Of a stretch of 64,000 nt of DNA, positions 1-8,383 are shown in pieces. This stretch comes from Roseibium sp. MMSF_3544 (lineage in GTDB: Bacteria; Pseudomonadota; Alphaproteobacteria; Rhizobiales; Stappiaceae), in the NCBI RefSeq assembly GCF_030732845.1, contig NZ_JASHKA010000008.1, positions 1 to 64,000 on the forward strand, in the 5' to 3' direction. The notes beneath the pieces are model-generated. The model did no database searches, was not told where the DNA came from, and worked only from the letters and a program-made list of their open reading frames with translations. Position numbers and translations under genes: made by a program. Every line of letters starts with the position of its first letter. The first letter of the stretch is position 1.

Positions 1-833
1 TTGCCGGCCTTGCCGTTGACGGTGTCGTCGCCGAGGCCCGCATTGATGGCGTCGGCCTGATCGGTTCCCTCGATGGTCTCGCCCTGATCGGTGCCGTCCT
101 GAGTGGTGGCGTTCGCGGTCATCTCGCCCATGTGGTTGAAGCCGTAGGCCATGGCCAGCGCCTTGGCTTCGTCGGAGCCGTGATGGAGCTGCTGGAAGGC
201 AGGCATCAGGTCGTCCTGTGCCATGGCGGCCAGCGCGTCCGCCTCGAAGTTGGGATCGACGGCTCCGGCAAGGGCTGCCATGTCTTCACCTGCGATCTGC
301 TCGTCAAAGACCATGACGTTTGCGATGGTGCCCTTGAACTGCTGGTGCGCGGTCTGGCTGTCGCTGGAGCGCCAGGCACCGGAAGCGCCGACCAGGAAGG
401 AGCGCTCGTTCATGTCCATGCCCTGCTTCATCTCCGGCTCGGCGGCCCAGAGCTGTCCGTTGACATAGACGTTGAGACCGTCCTCGCCGAAGGAAACGGC
501 CAGGTGATAGTCGGTGTCTTTTTCGATCTTCAGGTCGGGAACCTTGAGATACTCGGTGCGATCGTCGGTCTGCTGGCGGACGATGATCTCGCCGTTCTTG
601 AGCCAGACGGTCAGATGACCGCCCTCGTCATAGCCACGCCCGTCCTTGGAAAAGAGCGCCTGCTGTCCGGAAACGTGGTCCGCATTGAAGGTCATGGCGA
701 TGGTGCCGGCTGCCAGGGAAAGTGCCGCCACATTCCCTGCATCGTGGTAATCGCCCTTCTCACCGGAAAAAACGGTTTCTCCGGAGTGAGTGAAGACAGG
801 TGCAGGCAGGATGGAAGATCTTGACGACTGCAT
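1..833 (-). CDS. LamG-domain RTX-type secreted protein, N-terminal part (runs off the left edge)
   Basis: Read on the minus strand from ATG at 833 with no stop to base 1, giving about 277 residues. There is no N-terminal signal peptide, as usual for RTX proteins exported by type I secretion through a C-terminal signal, which would lie outside the window. Residues about 15-185 look like a concanavalin/LamG fold: alternating beta-strand stretches, a VNGQLWA strand, and a late strand around GTIANVMVFDEQI. A linker follows, then at the window edge a glycine/aspartate nonapeptide-type repeat (GLGDDTVNGKAG) typical of hemolysin-type calcium-binding repeats. Likely a large extracellular adhesin or Ca-binding protein; target unknown. 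The Shine-Dalgarno CAGGGG lies 9 bases before the ATG and overlaps a palindrome at 844-855. Confidence 0.75.
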   Translation of the reverse strand, partial: MQSSRSSILPAPVFTHSGETVFSGEKGDYHDAGNVAALSLAAGTIAMTFNADHVSGQQALFSKDGRGYDEGGHLTVWLKNGEIIVRQQTDDRTEYLKVPDLKIEKDTDYHLAVSFGEDGLNVYVNGQLWAAEPEMKQGMDMNERSFLVGASGAWRSSDSQTAHQQFKGTIANVMVFDEQIAGEDMAALAGAVDPNFEADALAAMAQDDLMPAFQQLHHGSDEAKALAMAYGFNHMGEMTANATTQDGTDQGETIEGTDQADAINAGLGDDTVNGKAG

Positions 834-1516
834 ACTCGGTACCCCTGAATTCAGGCAAAAAGAGCCTGTTACGCCGAGGGTCTCTCGGCATTTGTACGGA
901 ATGTGTCCAAGCGATTTGTTCGATGAGTCGTTGTTGTGCTCTTAATGTATTCGCGTCAATTTGTCGAAAAATCAGGCCAAATGAGGCAAAAAAAATGCAA
1001 TATTTCGATCAAAGTTGGACCCAAGTATTTTGAGTAAAATTTGCATCATGCACTCATGCGGCAAAGTTCTGTTTTAAAAGGGTAATTTTATATTCAATGT
1101 GCTGGATATTTGCTGTCTTGAAGCGTGTTATTATTTAATATTTGCTTAAGTTGGGGGGTGACATTCTGACTGCGGCGATAAACCGTTTCTTTATTGTAAA
1201 TTCTATTTAGTTAATCAGATTTAGTTTACTCTGGTTGAGCCGAGGTTGTATTCGGGATGAGGCCAGCAGAACGCCGGTACCTGGTATCATCAGTGCGTGT
1301 TTTGAGACTTTAAACACGCATGGAGAGTGCCTTGCTACGAGGATAGCTGCCGCACTTTTTCCTCCTTGAGAGGAAGATCCGGACCCCCGCAAGACCGAAT
1401 TGAGCCGTGTTTGGGTTGGTCCACGTCAGTGAGAGCGAAACGCCGGATGCATGACCACACGCACCCGCGCGCCAATCGCTTGAGCTTCCAGGCCGGACTT
1501 GGACCTCGTTGTGTCG
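834..1516. other. Long AT-rich intergenic region
   Basis: No convincing gene. The stretch 940-1215 is clearly AT-richer than its surroundings and probably carries the promoter of the RTX gene. A perfect 9-bp inverted repeat (1294-1302 and 1312-1320, TGCGTGTTT / AAACACGCA, 9-base loop) lies in the other half, without a T-tract on either side. Short open frames here lack ribosome sites and family resemblance. Confidence 0.6.
844..855. promoter_or_regulatory. Perfect 12-bp palindrome overlapping the ribosome binding site of the RTX gene
   Basis: CCTGAATTCAGG is fully self-complementary, and its RTX-proximal arm supplies the CAGG of the Shine-Dalgarno. A second small hairpin (GCCGAG / CTCGGC, 873-878 and 884-889) lies just upstream. 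Either could be an operator or a 5' UTR structure. The palindrome is seen; the function is inferred. Confidence 0.35.
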
Positions 1517-2677
1517 TCAGCTCTCCAGCTTCACCCAGGCAGCGTTTCTGCCGGATGAGCGGACGCAGGCATCAACGAACCGCACACCGGCAAGGCCGTC
1601 TGAGATGCCGGGGACAAGATGGGGCAGGTCCTGGCCAGCCTGGTGCGCCCGGATCACATCAGCCGCGTCCTTGTAGAGATTTGCAAAACCTTCCAGATAT
1701 CCTTCCGGATGCCCCGGTGGAATCCGCGTTGCCGGTGCGACGCTGTCCAGCATGCCGGCACCGCCACGGGTGACGATCTTCTCCGGTTCGCCAAACGGCG
1801 TGACGTGCAGATAATTCGGGTTCTCCTGGTGCCACTCGAGGCCACCCTTGTCGCCATAAACGCGGATCTTGAGATTGTTTTCGTTGCCCGGCGCGACCTG
1901 CGAGCACCAGAGCATGCCGCGAGCGCCGCTGGCATATCTGAGCATCACGTGCCCATTGTCGTCGACCTGCCGGCCCGGAACGAAGGATTGCAGATCTGCA
2001 GCCAGGCTCTCGGGCGTTTCTCCGGTGATGAAACAGGCAAGGTTAAAGGCATGGGTCCCGATGTCGCCGGTGGAGCCGCCGGCTCCGGACCGGGCCGGAT
2101 CAGTGCGCCAGTCGGCCTGCTTGTTGTTTTGCTCGATCGTCAGCCAGTCCTGCGGGTACTCGACCTGAACGACGCGGATTGTCCCGAGGTCTCCGTTTTG
2201 AACCATCTCCCGCGCCTGGCGGACCATCGGGTAACCGGTATAATTGTGGGTTAGAAAGAAGAGTGCGCTGGAGTTTTCCGCCGCCTTGACCAGCTTTTTC
2301 GCATCCGCGAGCGTCGACGTCAGCGGCTTGTCACAGATGACATGGATACCGCGTTTCAGGAATGCCTTGGCAGCTGCGTAGTGAACATGGTTGGGGGTGA
2401 CAACGGCGACGGCCTCAATACCGTCTTTCAAGCGGGCCTCACGCTTGGCCATTTCCTCAAAATCCGCGTAGATCCGGTCCTCTTTGAGGCCGAGCTCACG
2501 ACCGGACTCACGTGCTTTTTCAGCGGTCGAGGAGAGGGCACCGGCGACCAGTTCGTAGCAGCCGTCGATCCTTGAGGCGATACGGTGCACGGCGCCGATG
2601 AACGCATCCTTGCCGCCGCCGACCATGCCGAGGCGGATCGGGCGCGTTTGCGGGTTGTCTTTTCCTTCGATGGCCAT
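1517..2677 (-). CDS. Gfo/Idh/MocA family NAD(P)-dependent oxidoreductase
   Basis: 386 residues, normal for the family. The N-terminal Rossmann domain has a glycine-rich GMVGGGKDAFIG turn (about 17-28) and the family's EKP-type motif as CDKP (115-118), whose Lys is catalytic. The C-terminal alpha/beta domain carries the substrate-side stretch GDIGTHAFNL (about 205). Such enzymes oxidise or reduce sugars, inositols or sugar acids; the exact substrate cannot be read. The start is ATG with AAGGAG 8 bases upstream. It is followed on the same strand by nothing close. It lies 325 bases downstream of the tetronate-type operon and has its own LacI-type operator, so it is likely a separate transcription unit in the same catabolic neighbourhood. 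Confidence 0.9.
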   Translation of the reverse strand: MAIEGKDNPQTRPIRLGMVGGGKDAFIGAVHRIASRIDGCYELVAGALSSTAEKARESGRELGLKEDRIYADFEEMAKREARLKDGIEAVAVVTPNHVHYAAAKAFLKRGIHVICDKPLTSTLADAKKLVKAAENSSALFFLTHNYTGYPMVRQAREMVQNGDLGTIRVVQVEYPQDWLTIEQNNKQADWRTDPARSGAGGSTGDIGTHAFNLACFITGETPESLAADLQSFVPGRQVDDNGHVMLRYASGARGMLWCSQVAPGNENNLKIRVYGDKGGLEWHQENPNYLHVTPFGEPEKIVTRGGAGMLDSVAPATRIPPGHPEGYLEGFANLYKDAADVIRAHQAGQDLPHLVPGISDGLAGVRFVDACVRSSGRNAAWVKLES

Positions 2678-2718
2678 GTCGCTACTCCTTCTCGCCCTGA
2701 TTGCGATGGGCTCTTTCT

Positions 2719-2734
2719 ATGTAATCGATTACAT
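2719..2734. promoter_or_regulatory. LacI-family operator-like palindrome
   Basis: ATGTAATCGATTACAT is a perfect 16-bp palindrome with the central CG and flanking pattern typical of LacI/GalR operators. It lies 42 bases upstream of the Gfo/Idh/MocA start at 2677, where a repressor would block transcription. No LacI-type gene is present in the window, so the regulator would be encoded elsewhere. The palindrome is seen; the assignment is by resemblance to known LacI-family sites. Confidence 0.65.
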
Positions 2735-3002
2735 CACTACACGGAATCCAGCCCAAGAGGAAGCGGGTGGGCGCTGATAAAACACTCGTTCTGGATAAGA
2801 TTTTTGGAACGGCAATGTCTTCAACGTATCGGTTGCCGGCAATTTTCCCCTTGGCTCCGCTGAGTATATGGAAGCCGTCTTTGGGTGCACCGGTCATGTG
2901 ATGCGGGTGTTGGTCAGTGAAGCACCTGCGTCATGCAATACGCAATGCCTCATGTCGAAGAAAATGCGTAGGCGAAAAATTCCGAAAAAGCCGTCTGGGC
3001 TG
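2735..3002. other. Intergenic region between the tetronate operon and the Gfo/Idh/MocA gene
   Basis: Holds the upstream part of the Gfo/Idh/MocA promoter. It also holds a weak terminator-like element for the dehydrogenase gene upstream on the minus strand: a 4-bp stem at 2989-2992/2998-3001 with a T-run on the minus strand at 2985-2989. Nothing else was recognised. Confidence 0.4.
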
Positions 3003-4118
3003 TCAGGCACCAAGAGATGCTCTCAGAGGGCGTTTTTCCTCGATCTGCGACAGGATCTGGTTTGTGACCGCGCGTGTACCCATGTCACCGCCGAACTCCA
3101 TGGGCCTGAGCGCATTGTCCTGAAAGCCGGCTTCCACCGCCATGTTGATGACGTCGGCTGCATCGCCGAGTTCGGGTTGATCCAGTTTCTCCGAAAGGTA
3201 ATCCAGCATCAGGGCACCGCTCAGGATTGCCGCGAGCGGATTGGCCTTGTCCTCGCCCATTATGTCGGGCGCGCTGCCGTGGGCCGGTTGGAACAGGCCG
3301 GTGCTGTCACCGATCTCCGCGCACGCCGCCATACCCATGCCGCCGACCAGCCCGCCGGCCAGATCGGAAAGAATGTCTCCGAACATGTTTTCTGTCACCA
3401 GGACATCGAAATCCCAGGGCTTGCGCACGAGATCAAGCGCCTGTGCGTCCACGTAATTGTAGCCGACCGGCACATCCGGAAAGCCGTCCTTGACCTCGTC
3501 AAAAAGCTGCCGGAAGAAGGCGAGCGAGGTGAACACGTTCGCCTTGTCGACGCAGGTCAAAGTTCCGGGCCTGCCGCGTTCACGTCGCTTGCGCGCAAGA
3601 TTGAAGGCGAATGTGTGCAGCTTGGTGGTCGTGCTCCTGGTGATCCGCAACACGTCCTGAACCTCGTCGTCTGTGACGACGAGGCTTCGGTTATGCGTTG
3701 CGGCCGAGTAAAAAAGCCCTTCAGTGGATTCCCGCAAAATGACAAGGTCGATAGATGCCGCGCGCGGATCAGCCAGACGCTGGGGCGCGTTCGGATAAGC
3801 CTTTACTGGCCGGACGCCTGCATAAAGTCCGAAAGCATCGCGCAGCCTGAGATGCGGCGAAATTTCAGTTCCGTTGGCGTGGCGGATGGAGGGCAATCCG
3901 ATCGCGCCAAGAAAGACCGCGTCGGCTGCGTCGATACGCGCTTCGCTATCGCTTTCGATATCCAGACCTGTTTCGCTGAAGTAGCCGGCGCCTGCATTGA
4001 TTTCATCGCATGCCGGTGCCTGTTGGCCGACTTTTCCAAGGGCAGCCTCAACGACCGCAAGTGCAGCTTCTGCAACATCCACGCCGATACCGTCACCTTT
4101 GATCAGGGCAATTCTCAT
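3003..4118 (-). CDS. Isocitrate/isopropylmalate/tartrate dehydrogenase-family enzyme
   Basis: 371 residues, typical of NAD-dependent beta-decarboxylating hydroxyacid dehydrogenases. Seen in order: the start motif IKGDGIG; RESTEGLFYS (arginine and active-site tyrosine region); the catalytic lysine in VDKANVF; YVDAQALDL and MFGDILSDLAGG (metal-binding aspartates); and the NAD-binding HGSAPDIMGEDKANP segment. The family oxidises 2-hydroxyacids such as isopropylmalate, D-malate or tartrate. A true leuB is unlikely here because no leucine genes are near. Next to OtnK/OtnC it more likely oxidises a C4 sugar acid (inference). ATG with AAGGA 7 bases upstream; last gene of the operon, 11 bases after otnC. 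Confidence 0.85.
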   Translation of the reverse strand: MRIALIKGDGIGVDVAEAALAVVEAALGKVGQQAPACDEINAGAGYFSETGLDIESDSEARIDAADAVFLGAIGLPSIRHANGTEISPHLRLRDAFGLYAGVRPVKAYPNAPQRLADPRAASIDLVILRESTEGLFYSAATHNRSLVVTDDEVQDVLRITRSTTTKLHTFAFNLARKRRERGRPGTLTCVDKANVFTSLAFFRQLFDEVKDGFPDVPVGYNYVDAQALDLVRKPWDFDVLVTENMFGDILSDLAGGLVGGMGMAACAEIGDSTGLFQPAHGSAPDIMGEDKANPLAAILSGALMLDYLSEKLDQPELGDAADVINMAVEAGFQDNALRPMEFGGDMGTRAVTNQILSQIEEKRPLRASLGA

Positions 4119-4129
4119 AAGGTCTTTCC

Positions 4130-4777
4130 TTAAGTCCAGTCGACGTCGAACCGGTCAACAATCCGGTTTATCTGATCTGTTTTCAGGGCGACCGCACCCG
4201 CCCCGCGCAGCAGCAAGGCAAGCTTTGCCGTCGCCTCCAATTCCTCCATTGCGTTCACCGCCGTTGCCAAGTCCTTTCCGGCAACGACCGGACCATGGTT
4301 GGCAAGCAGGACTGCCGAACGTTGCCCGGCCAATCCGCGCACGGCGTCTCCCATGGCCGGATCCCCTGGTACGAAAAACGGCAGCAACCGGACCTTCCCG
4401 AGAAGCATGATCCCGTAAGCGGTCAACGGCGGCAGGGCATTGTCCGGATGGAGATCCGGGAGCAGGGACAGCGCGACAGAGTAACAGGAATGCAGATGCA
4501 CAACGGCACCGGTGTCCCTGCGGGTTTCATAAAAGGCCGCGTGAAGCGGCATTTCCTTTGTCGGTTTGTCGCCCGACAGATGCTCGCCGCTGGCTGCAAG
4601 ATGGCTGATCCGGGCCGGATCGAGGGAGCCCATGGTTGACCCGGTCGGTGTCACCAGCAGACTCCCGTCAGGAAGCCGGACGGAGATGTTACCCGTCGAG
4701 CCATGCGCAAGGCCTCTGTCGAAGAGTGACTTCGCATAAAGCGCTATCTGTTCCCGTGTCGTGTCGATGCCGCTCAT
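4130..4777 (-). CDS. otnC: 3-oxo-tetronate 4-phosphate decarboxylase (class II aldolase family)
   Basis: 215 residues. Seen: the class II aldolase/adducin fold with GLAHGSTGNISVR near the N-terminus, TPTGSTMG, an acidic residue in KEMPLHAAFY, the metal histidines in VVHLHSCY, and a later histidine in LLANHGPVVAG. In characterised OtnC enzymes this protein decarboxylates 3-dehydro-tetronate 4-phosphate to dihydroxyacetone phosphate and CO2. Its start ATG overlaps the stop of the kinase gene by 4 bases (ATGA), so the two are translationally coupled. OtnK-OtnC adjacency is the conserved pair for L-threonate/D-erythronate use, which supports the specific call over a generic fuculose-phosphate aldolase. 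Confidence 0.85.
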   Translation of the reverse strand: MSGIDTTREQIALYAKSLFDRGLAHGSTGNISVRLPDGSLLVTPTGSTMGSLDPARISHLAASGEHLSGDKPTKEMPLHAAFYETRRDTGAVVHLHSCYSVALSLLPDLHPDNALPPLTAYGIMLLGKVRLLPFFVPGDPAMGDAVRGLAGQRSAVLLANHGPVVAGKDLATAVNAMEELEATAKLALLLRGAGAVALKTDQINRIVDRFDVDWT

Positions 4778-6006
4778 GCGTGGCCCTCCAGCACCGAAAG
4801 GGCTTCGCTGAAAAAGTCAGGGCCACCGAAGTTTCCGGATTTCAGGGCAAGGGCCAGTCCGCGCCCGGACACCTTGAGCGCCGGGACGCCGGGCGCAATC
4901 GGCGGCCCGATTTCCAGTGTCTCGGCCTGAAGACCCGAGACGACGGCGCCGGACGTCTCACCGCCGGCGACGACGATCCGGCTTACACCGGATTGTGAGA
5001 GAGCTGCGGCAAGGTTCGAAAAAAGCCGCTCAACCGATTCAGAGCTTTCGGTTTTTCCGAATTGCCGCTGTGTCGCGGCAACGGCTTCCGGGTCGGCCGA
5101 CGAATATACAAGCGGCGGCGTTTCCTGCTGGAGCACCCATTCAACCAGCTCCTGCAGCGACAGCCGTTTTTCAATGATGTCTGCGACCGAGAGCTCGCGG
5201 GAAGGGGCGTGGCTACGGTATGCTTCGACCTGACCCCGCGTTGCCGCCGAGCACGATCCGGAAAGGACGACTGCCTTGCCCGCGTGCCCTGTCCATCGAA
5301 CATCATGATTGCGAACGCCGAAATTTTCGGGAAGTCCGAGCGCGACACCCGAACCGCCGACGATCAGTTTTCGGCTTTTCGCGGCCAGTCCAATCTCGAT
5401 CAGATCCTCGTTTCGAATGGCGTCGGCGATGAGCATGGCTTTGCCGACGATGGACGCAAGCGACGCAATTGCATCAGCCCCGGCCCAAACCGTTGCGATC
5501 GGAACATGGCCGACCGGCCAATCCGTCTGCCGCTCGAGCACGCGGCGCAAGTCGGGGTCATTCATGGGCGTCAGCGGGTGGTTTTGCATGCCGCTTTCGC
5601 TGAGGAGCTTGTCTTTCACGAAGAGATGGCCCTCGTAGACCGTGCGCCCGTTCTCGGGAAAGGCCGGGCAGACAAGAACCGACGTCTCGCCGAGGCGCGA
5701 GGCAAGCGCTGCTGCGACAGGTCCGATATTGCCTTCGTCCGTGGAATCGAATGTCGAGCAAACCTTAAAGACGATCTGCTCGCAGCCCTGTTCCAGAAGC
5801 CAGTCACAGGCCATGAGAGACATGTCGATTGCGTCTCCGACCGGGCTCGTGCGCGATTTCAGTCCAACGATTCCGGCGTCAATTTCCGCCGCCGCCGGCC
5901 GGTCCGGAACGCCGACGAACTGTGCCGCCCGCATGCCGCCTTCCGAGAGCGTGAGGGCGATGTCGGAGGCACCGGTAAAGTCGTCTGCGATCACGCCGAG
6001 CTTCAT
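4774..6006 (-). CDS. otnK: 3-oxo-tetronate kinase (four-carbon acid sugar kinase family)
   Basis: 410 residues. The protein begins MKLGVIADDFTGASD, the hallmark start of the DUF1537/OtnK family; GIVGLKSRTSPV follows. The C-terminal nucleotide-binding half contains VLSGSCSAATRGQ and VVAGGETSGAVVSGL. Known family members phosphorylate 3-dehydro-L-threonate or 3-dehydro-D-erythronate at O4. The frame stays open 78 codons further upstream, but that extension is basic and proline-rich and lies inside the lactonase gene. The ATG at 6006 overlaps the lactonase stop by 4 bases (ATGA) and matches the family N-terminus, so it is the start. Translationally coupled on both sides. Confidence 0.92.
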   Translation of the reverse strand: MKLGVIADDFTGASDIALTLSEGGMRAAQFVGVPDRPAAAEIDAGIVGLKSRTSPVGDAIDMSLMACDWLLEQGCEQIVFKVCSTFDSTDEGNIGPVAAALASRLGETSVLVCPAFPENGRTVYEGHLFVKDKLLSESGMQNHPLTPMNDPDLRRVLERQTDWPVGHVPIATVWAGADAIASLASIVGKAMLIADAIRNEDLIEIGLAAKSRKLIVGGSGVALGLPENFGVRNHDVRWTGHAGKAVVLSGSCSAATRGQVEAYRSHAPSRELSVADIIEKRLSLQELVEWVLQQETPPLVYSSADPEAVAATQRQFGKTESSESVERLFSNLAAALSQSGVSRIVVAGGETSGAVVSGLQAETLEIGPPIAPGVPALKVSGRGLALALKSGNFGGPDFFSEALSVLEGHA

Positions 6007-6800
6007 GACGCCTCCCATTTTATCGGGCCGCGGTCGAGGCGGATGACGTGCTCCGGTCCGTGCGCTGGAAAGTAGTCGCGCACAAGCGGATCGTGTCCCG
6101 GAACAACAAGCTTGTCGGAGCTTGCGAGTTTTCGAATGGTTCGGAACCCCTCCAGCATGTCGTCGAGGTCGACGACGATCGGGAAGGGTTTCGCCTGGAG
6201 AAAATTCTCGTAGTAGTGCGAGGTGTCGGAGGCAAGGCACATCCAGCCCGCTTCCGTCAGAACGCGCACCGCTTGCAGGCCCTTGCTGTGGCCGCCCGTG
6301 TGATGAACGGTGACACCCTCCCGGACTTCTCCGTCACCCTCATGAAAGACGACGCGCCCGGAATAGAGCCTTTGCACCGCCTCGCAGATGTGGTCGGCAG
6401 TGAAGGGCGCTTTCAGAGTTCCGTGACACATGCACGGACCTGTTGCATAGGCCATTTCGGCGGCCTGCAGGTGAATGGTTGCGTTGGGAAAGTGTTTCAG
6501 GCCACCTGCGTGATCGTAATGCAGATGCGTGACGATAATTGTCGACACTGCCAGCGGATCAATGCCGAGGGGGGAGAGCGCTTCGACCGGGTGCAGCCGG
6601 ATCGGCCGGCCGCGCCGGTCGCCTTCCTCCTGATCATATCCCGTGTCGACAAGAATGACGTCGTTGTCCCGGCGCAGCACCCAGATGAAATAGTCCATGT
6701 CGTGCGGCAGGTGGTGGTCGTCGTCGAACAGAAAACTGTCCATTCGGGTGCGCGCGTTCCGGTCCGCGTATTTGACGGCGAAGACTTCCCAGGGCGTCAT
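6003..6800 (-). CDS. Metallo-beta-lactamase fold hydrolase, N-acyl homoserine lactonase (AttM/AiiA) type
   Basis: 265 residues. The dinuclear zinc motif HxHxDH is present as THLHYDHAGG, preceded by ILVDTGYD. Further metal ligands are a histidine in HHTGGHSKG, an aspartate in LASDTSHYYEN and a histidine in VPGHDPL. The family includes quorum-quenching lactonases and catabolic lactonases. In this operon, between a TRAP importer and sugar-acid kinase/decarboxylase genes, opening an aldonolactone made by a dehydrogenase is more plausible than signal degradation (inference). It overlaps the following kinase and the preceding ABM gene by 4 bases each, so the operon is tightly packed. Confidence 0.82.
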   Translation of the reverse strand: MTPWEVFAVKYADRNARTRMDSFLFDDDHHLPHDMDYFIWVLRRDNDVILVDTGYDQEEGDRRGRPIRLHPVEALSPLGIDPLAVSTIIVTHLHYDHAGGLKHFPNATIHLQAAEMAYATGPCMCHGTLKAPFTADHICEAVQRLYSGRVVFHEGDGEVREGVTVHHTGGHSKGLQAVRVLTEAGWMCLASDTSHYYENFLQAKPFPIVVDLDDMLEGFRTIRKLASSDKLVVPGHDPLVRDYFPAHGPEHVIRLDRGPIKWEAS

Positions 6801-7087
6801 GAGGTCACCTTTGAATAGGTCGCAACTGTCTTTTCTAAAATCATCGTAGACACTTGCGAGTCAAAGGCCAGAAAATGCGTTGATGCGAGATGGCTTTGGA
6901 ACGCCGCCGCGTCATCGTAAATTTCGTAGAGAAAGACTTCGCCGGGGCGCTCGAGGTCGGTACAGACGTCGAACTGCCGGCACCCTGGCTCGACCCGGTT
7001 CGACGTCCTGGCGTTTTCGATCATCAACGGCATGAAAGTTTCGAACATGCCGTCCTTGATCAGGAAACGAACTGTTACCGCATACAT
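6797..7087 (-). CDS. Antibiotic biosynthesis monooxygenase (ABM) domain protein, YgiN-like
   Basis: 96 residues, one ABM (ferredoxin-like dimeric alpha/beta barrel) domain. Seen: an opening beta-strand MYAVTVRFLIKDG, the EPGCRQFDV strand with the family's conserved glycine-cysteine, EVFLYEIYDD, and SHLASTHFLAF with the conserved histidine. Members are quinol monooxygenases, heme-degrading enzymes or uncharacterised accessory proteins of sugar catabolism. Its place between a TRAP permease and the lactonase favours a small metabolic role, such as isomerase-like or mutarotase-like helper activity (inference). AAGGAG lies 10 bases before the ATG. Overlaps the next gene by 4 bases. Confidence 0.8.
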   Translation of the reverse strand: MYAVTVRFLIKDGMFETFMPLMIENARTSNRVEPGCRQFDVCTDLERPGEVFLYEIYDDAAAFQSHLASTHFLAFDSQVSTMILEKTVATYSKVTS

Positions 7088-7099
7088 CGGCCGTCTCCT

Positions 7100-8383
7100 T
7101 CAGCGGAACAGATGCACCATCCCCATCGAGACGACGGGAATGTAGGTGACGGCGAGAAGAGCAGCGATGGCGGCGAGATAAAGATGCGCCATGTTGCGGG
7201 CGATCGACAAAACGCCGACACCGGAGATCCTGGAGGCCACATAAAGGGTCGCTCCGACCGGGGGCGTGAACAGACCAACCGCAACATTGCAGGTCATGAT
7301 GACGCCCAGATGGACCGGATCGACACCAAAGGCCTGTGCGGTCGGGAGGAACAGCGGCGCGGTCAAAAGAATGGCCGGGACCGGATCGAGCACCAACCCG
7401 AGAATAAGAAGGACAATGTTCACAAGAAGCAGGAACATCCACGGCCCGCTCGAGAATTCCTGCACGAATGCCACCAGGATCTGCGGCATCTGTTCCAGCG
7501 TGATCAGCCATCCCAGAACCGTTGTCGCACCGATCACCACCATGACGACCGAACTGGTCACAAAGGAATCGACCAGGAGCCGTGGCAGATCCCTCAGTTT
7601 GAAATCGCGATAGACGACCGTGGTGACGAAAAGGCCATAGACGACGGCGACAGCCGCGGATTCCGTTGGTGTGACCCACCCGGTGAAGATACCTCCCAGG
7701 ATGAGGACGGGCATGAAAAGTGCCGGCGCGGTTCCGATGAAGGAGCTTGTCAGTTCCTTCAGCGTCGTGGTCCGGCCGCCGGGGTCGCAATTGCTCGTCT
7801 TGCCGACATAGTAGCAGACGGCCATGAACATGGCGCCGAACAGGATGCCGGGAACCATGCCCGCCAGAAAAAGGTCCGCGACCGAAACATTGCCGACAAA
7901 GCCGTAGATCAGCATCGGAATGGAGGGAGGTATGATGATGCCGATCGTTCCGGCCGCAGCGACAAGTCCGGCCGCGAATGCCGTGTTGTATCCCTCCCGG
8001 GACATGTTCTTGATCATGACGGAGCCGATGGCGGCACTGTCGGCGATTGCTGATCCCGAGATGCCGCCGAATATCATCGAAGCCCCGACGACGACCATGC
8101 CGAGCCCACCGGCCATGAAGCCGAATGCCGCCTTGGCAAATCCGATGATGCGCAAACCGACACCGCCGCGGCTCATCATTTCCCCGGCGACAATGAATAG
8201 CGGGATCGCCAGGAAGTGGTTCGGTTCAACACCGCCGATGAAATTGAGAAATAGCGCCTGAAGCGGGTAGCCGAGGTCAAAGACGATGATCGGCAGGACA
8301 GCGGTGATCAGGATCGCCCAGACGAGCGGGATACCTAGAAAGACCGTGGTCAGGAAAACCGCGACGACAAAAATCAGGATCAT
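7100..8383 (-). CDS. dctM: TRAP transporter large permease (DctM family)
   Basis: 427 residues, usual length. About 12 hydrophobic segments. Family signatures: FLGIPLVWAIL near the N-terminus, FLAIPLFIVAGEMMSRGG, the GGISGSAIADSAAIGSVMI stretch, FAAGLVAAAGTIGIIIPPSIPMLIYG, and GVIMTCNVAVGLFTPPVGATLYVAS near the C-terminus. This is the channel-forming subunit that uses the sodium gradient to bring in the ligand delivered by DctP. Start ATG overlaps the DctQ stop by 4 bases. Confidence 0.95.
   Translation of the reverse strand: MILIFVVAVFLTTVFLGIPLVWAILITAVLPIIVFDLGYPLQALFLNFIGGVEPNHFLAIPLFIVAGEMMSRGGVGLRIIGFAKAAFGFMAGGLGMVVVGASMIFGGISGSAIADSAAIGSVMIKNMSREGYNTAFAAGLVAAAGTIGIIIPPSIPMLIYGFVGNVSVADLFLAGMVPGILFGAMFMAVCYYVGKTSNCDPGGRTTTLKELTSSFIGTAPALFMPVLILGGIFTGWVTPTESAAVAVVYGLFVTTVVYRDFKLRDLPRLLVDSFVTSSVVMVVIGATTVLGWLITLEQMPQILVAFVQEFSSGPWMFLLLVNIVLLILGLVLDPVPAILLTAPLFLPTAQAFGVDPVHLGVIMTCNVAVGLFTPPVGATLYVASRISGVGVLSIARNMAHLYLAAIAALLAVTYIPVVSMGMVHLFR

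Noticed and set aside
1207..1392. 61-codon minus-strand frame
   Set aside because: No ribosome site, no family resemblance, and it crosses the inverted repeat at 1294-1320.
2868..4133. 421-codon plus-strand open frame
   Set aside because: It is antisense to the isocitrate/isopropylmalate-type dehydrogenase, whose motifs are complete on the minus strand. The plus-strand product has no family features.
6007..6240. 78-residue N-terminal extension of the OtnK frame
   Set aside because: It lies inside the lactonase gene, is proline/arginine-rich and does not match the family start; the ATG at 6006 overlaps the lactonase stop as in coupled operons.
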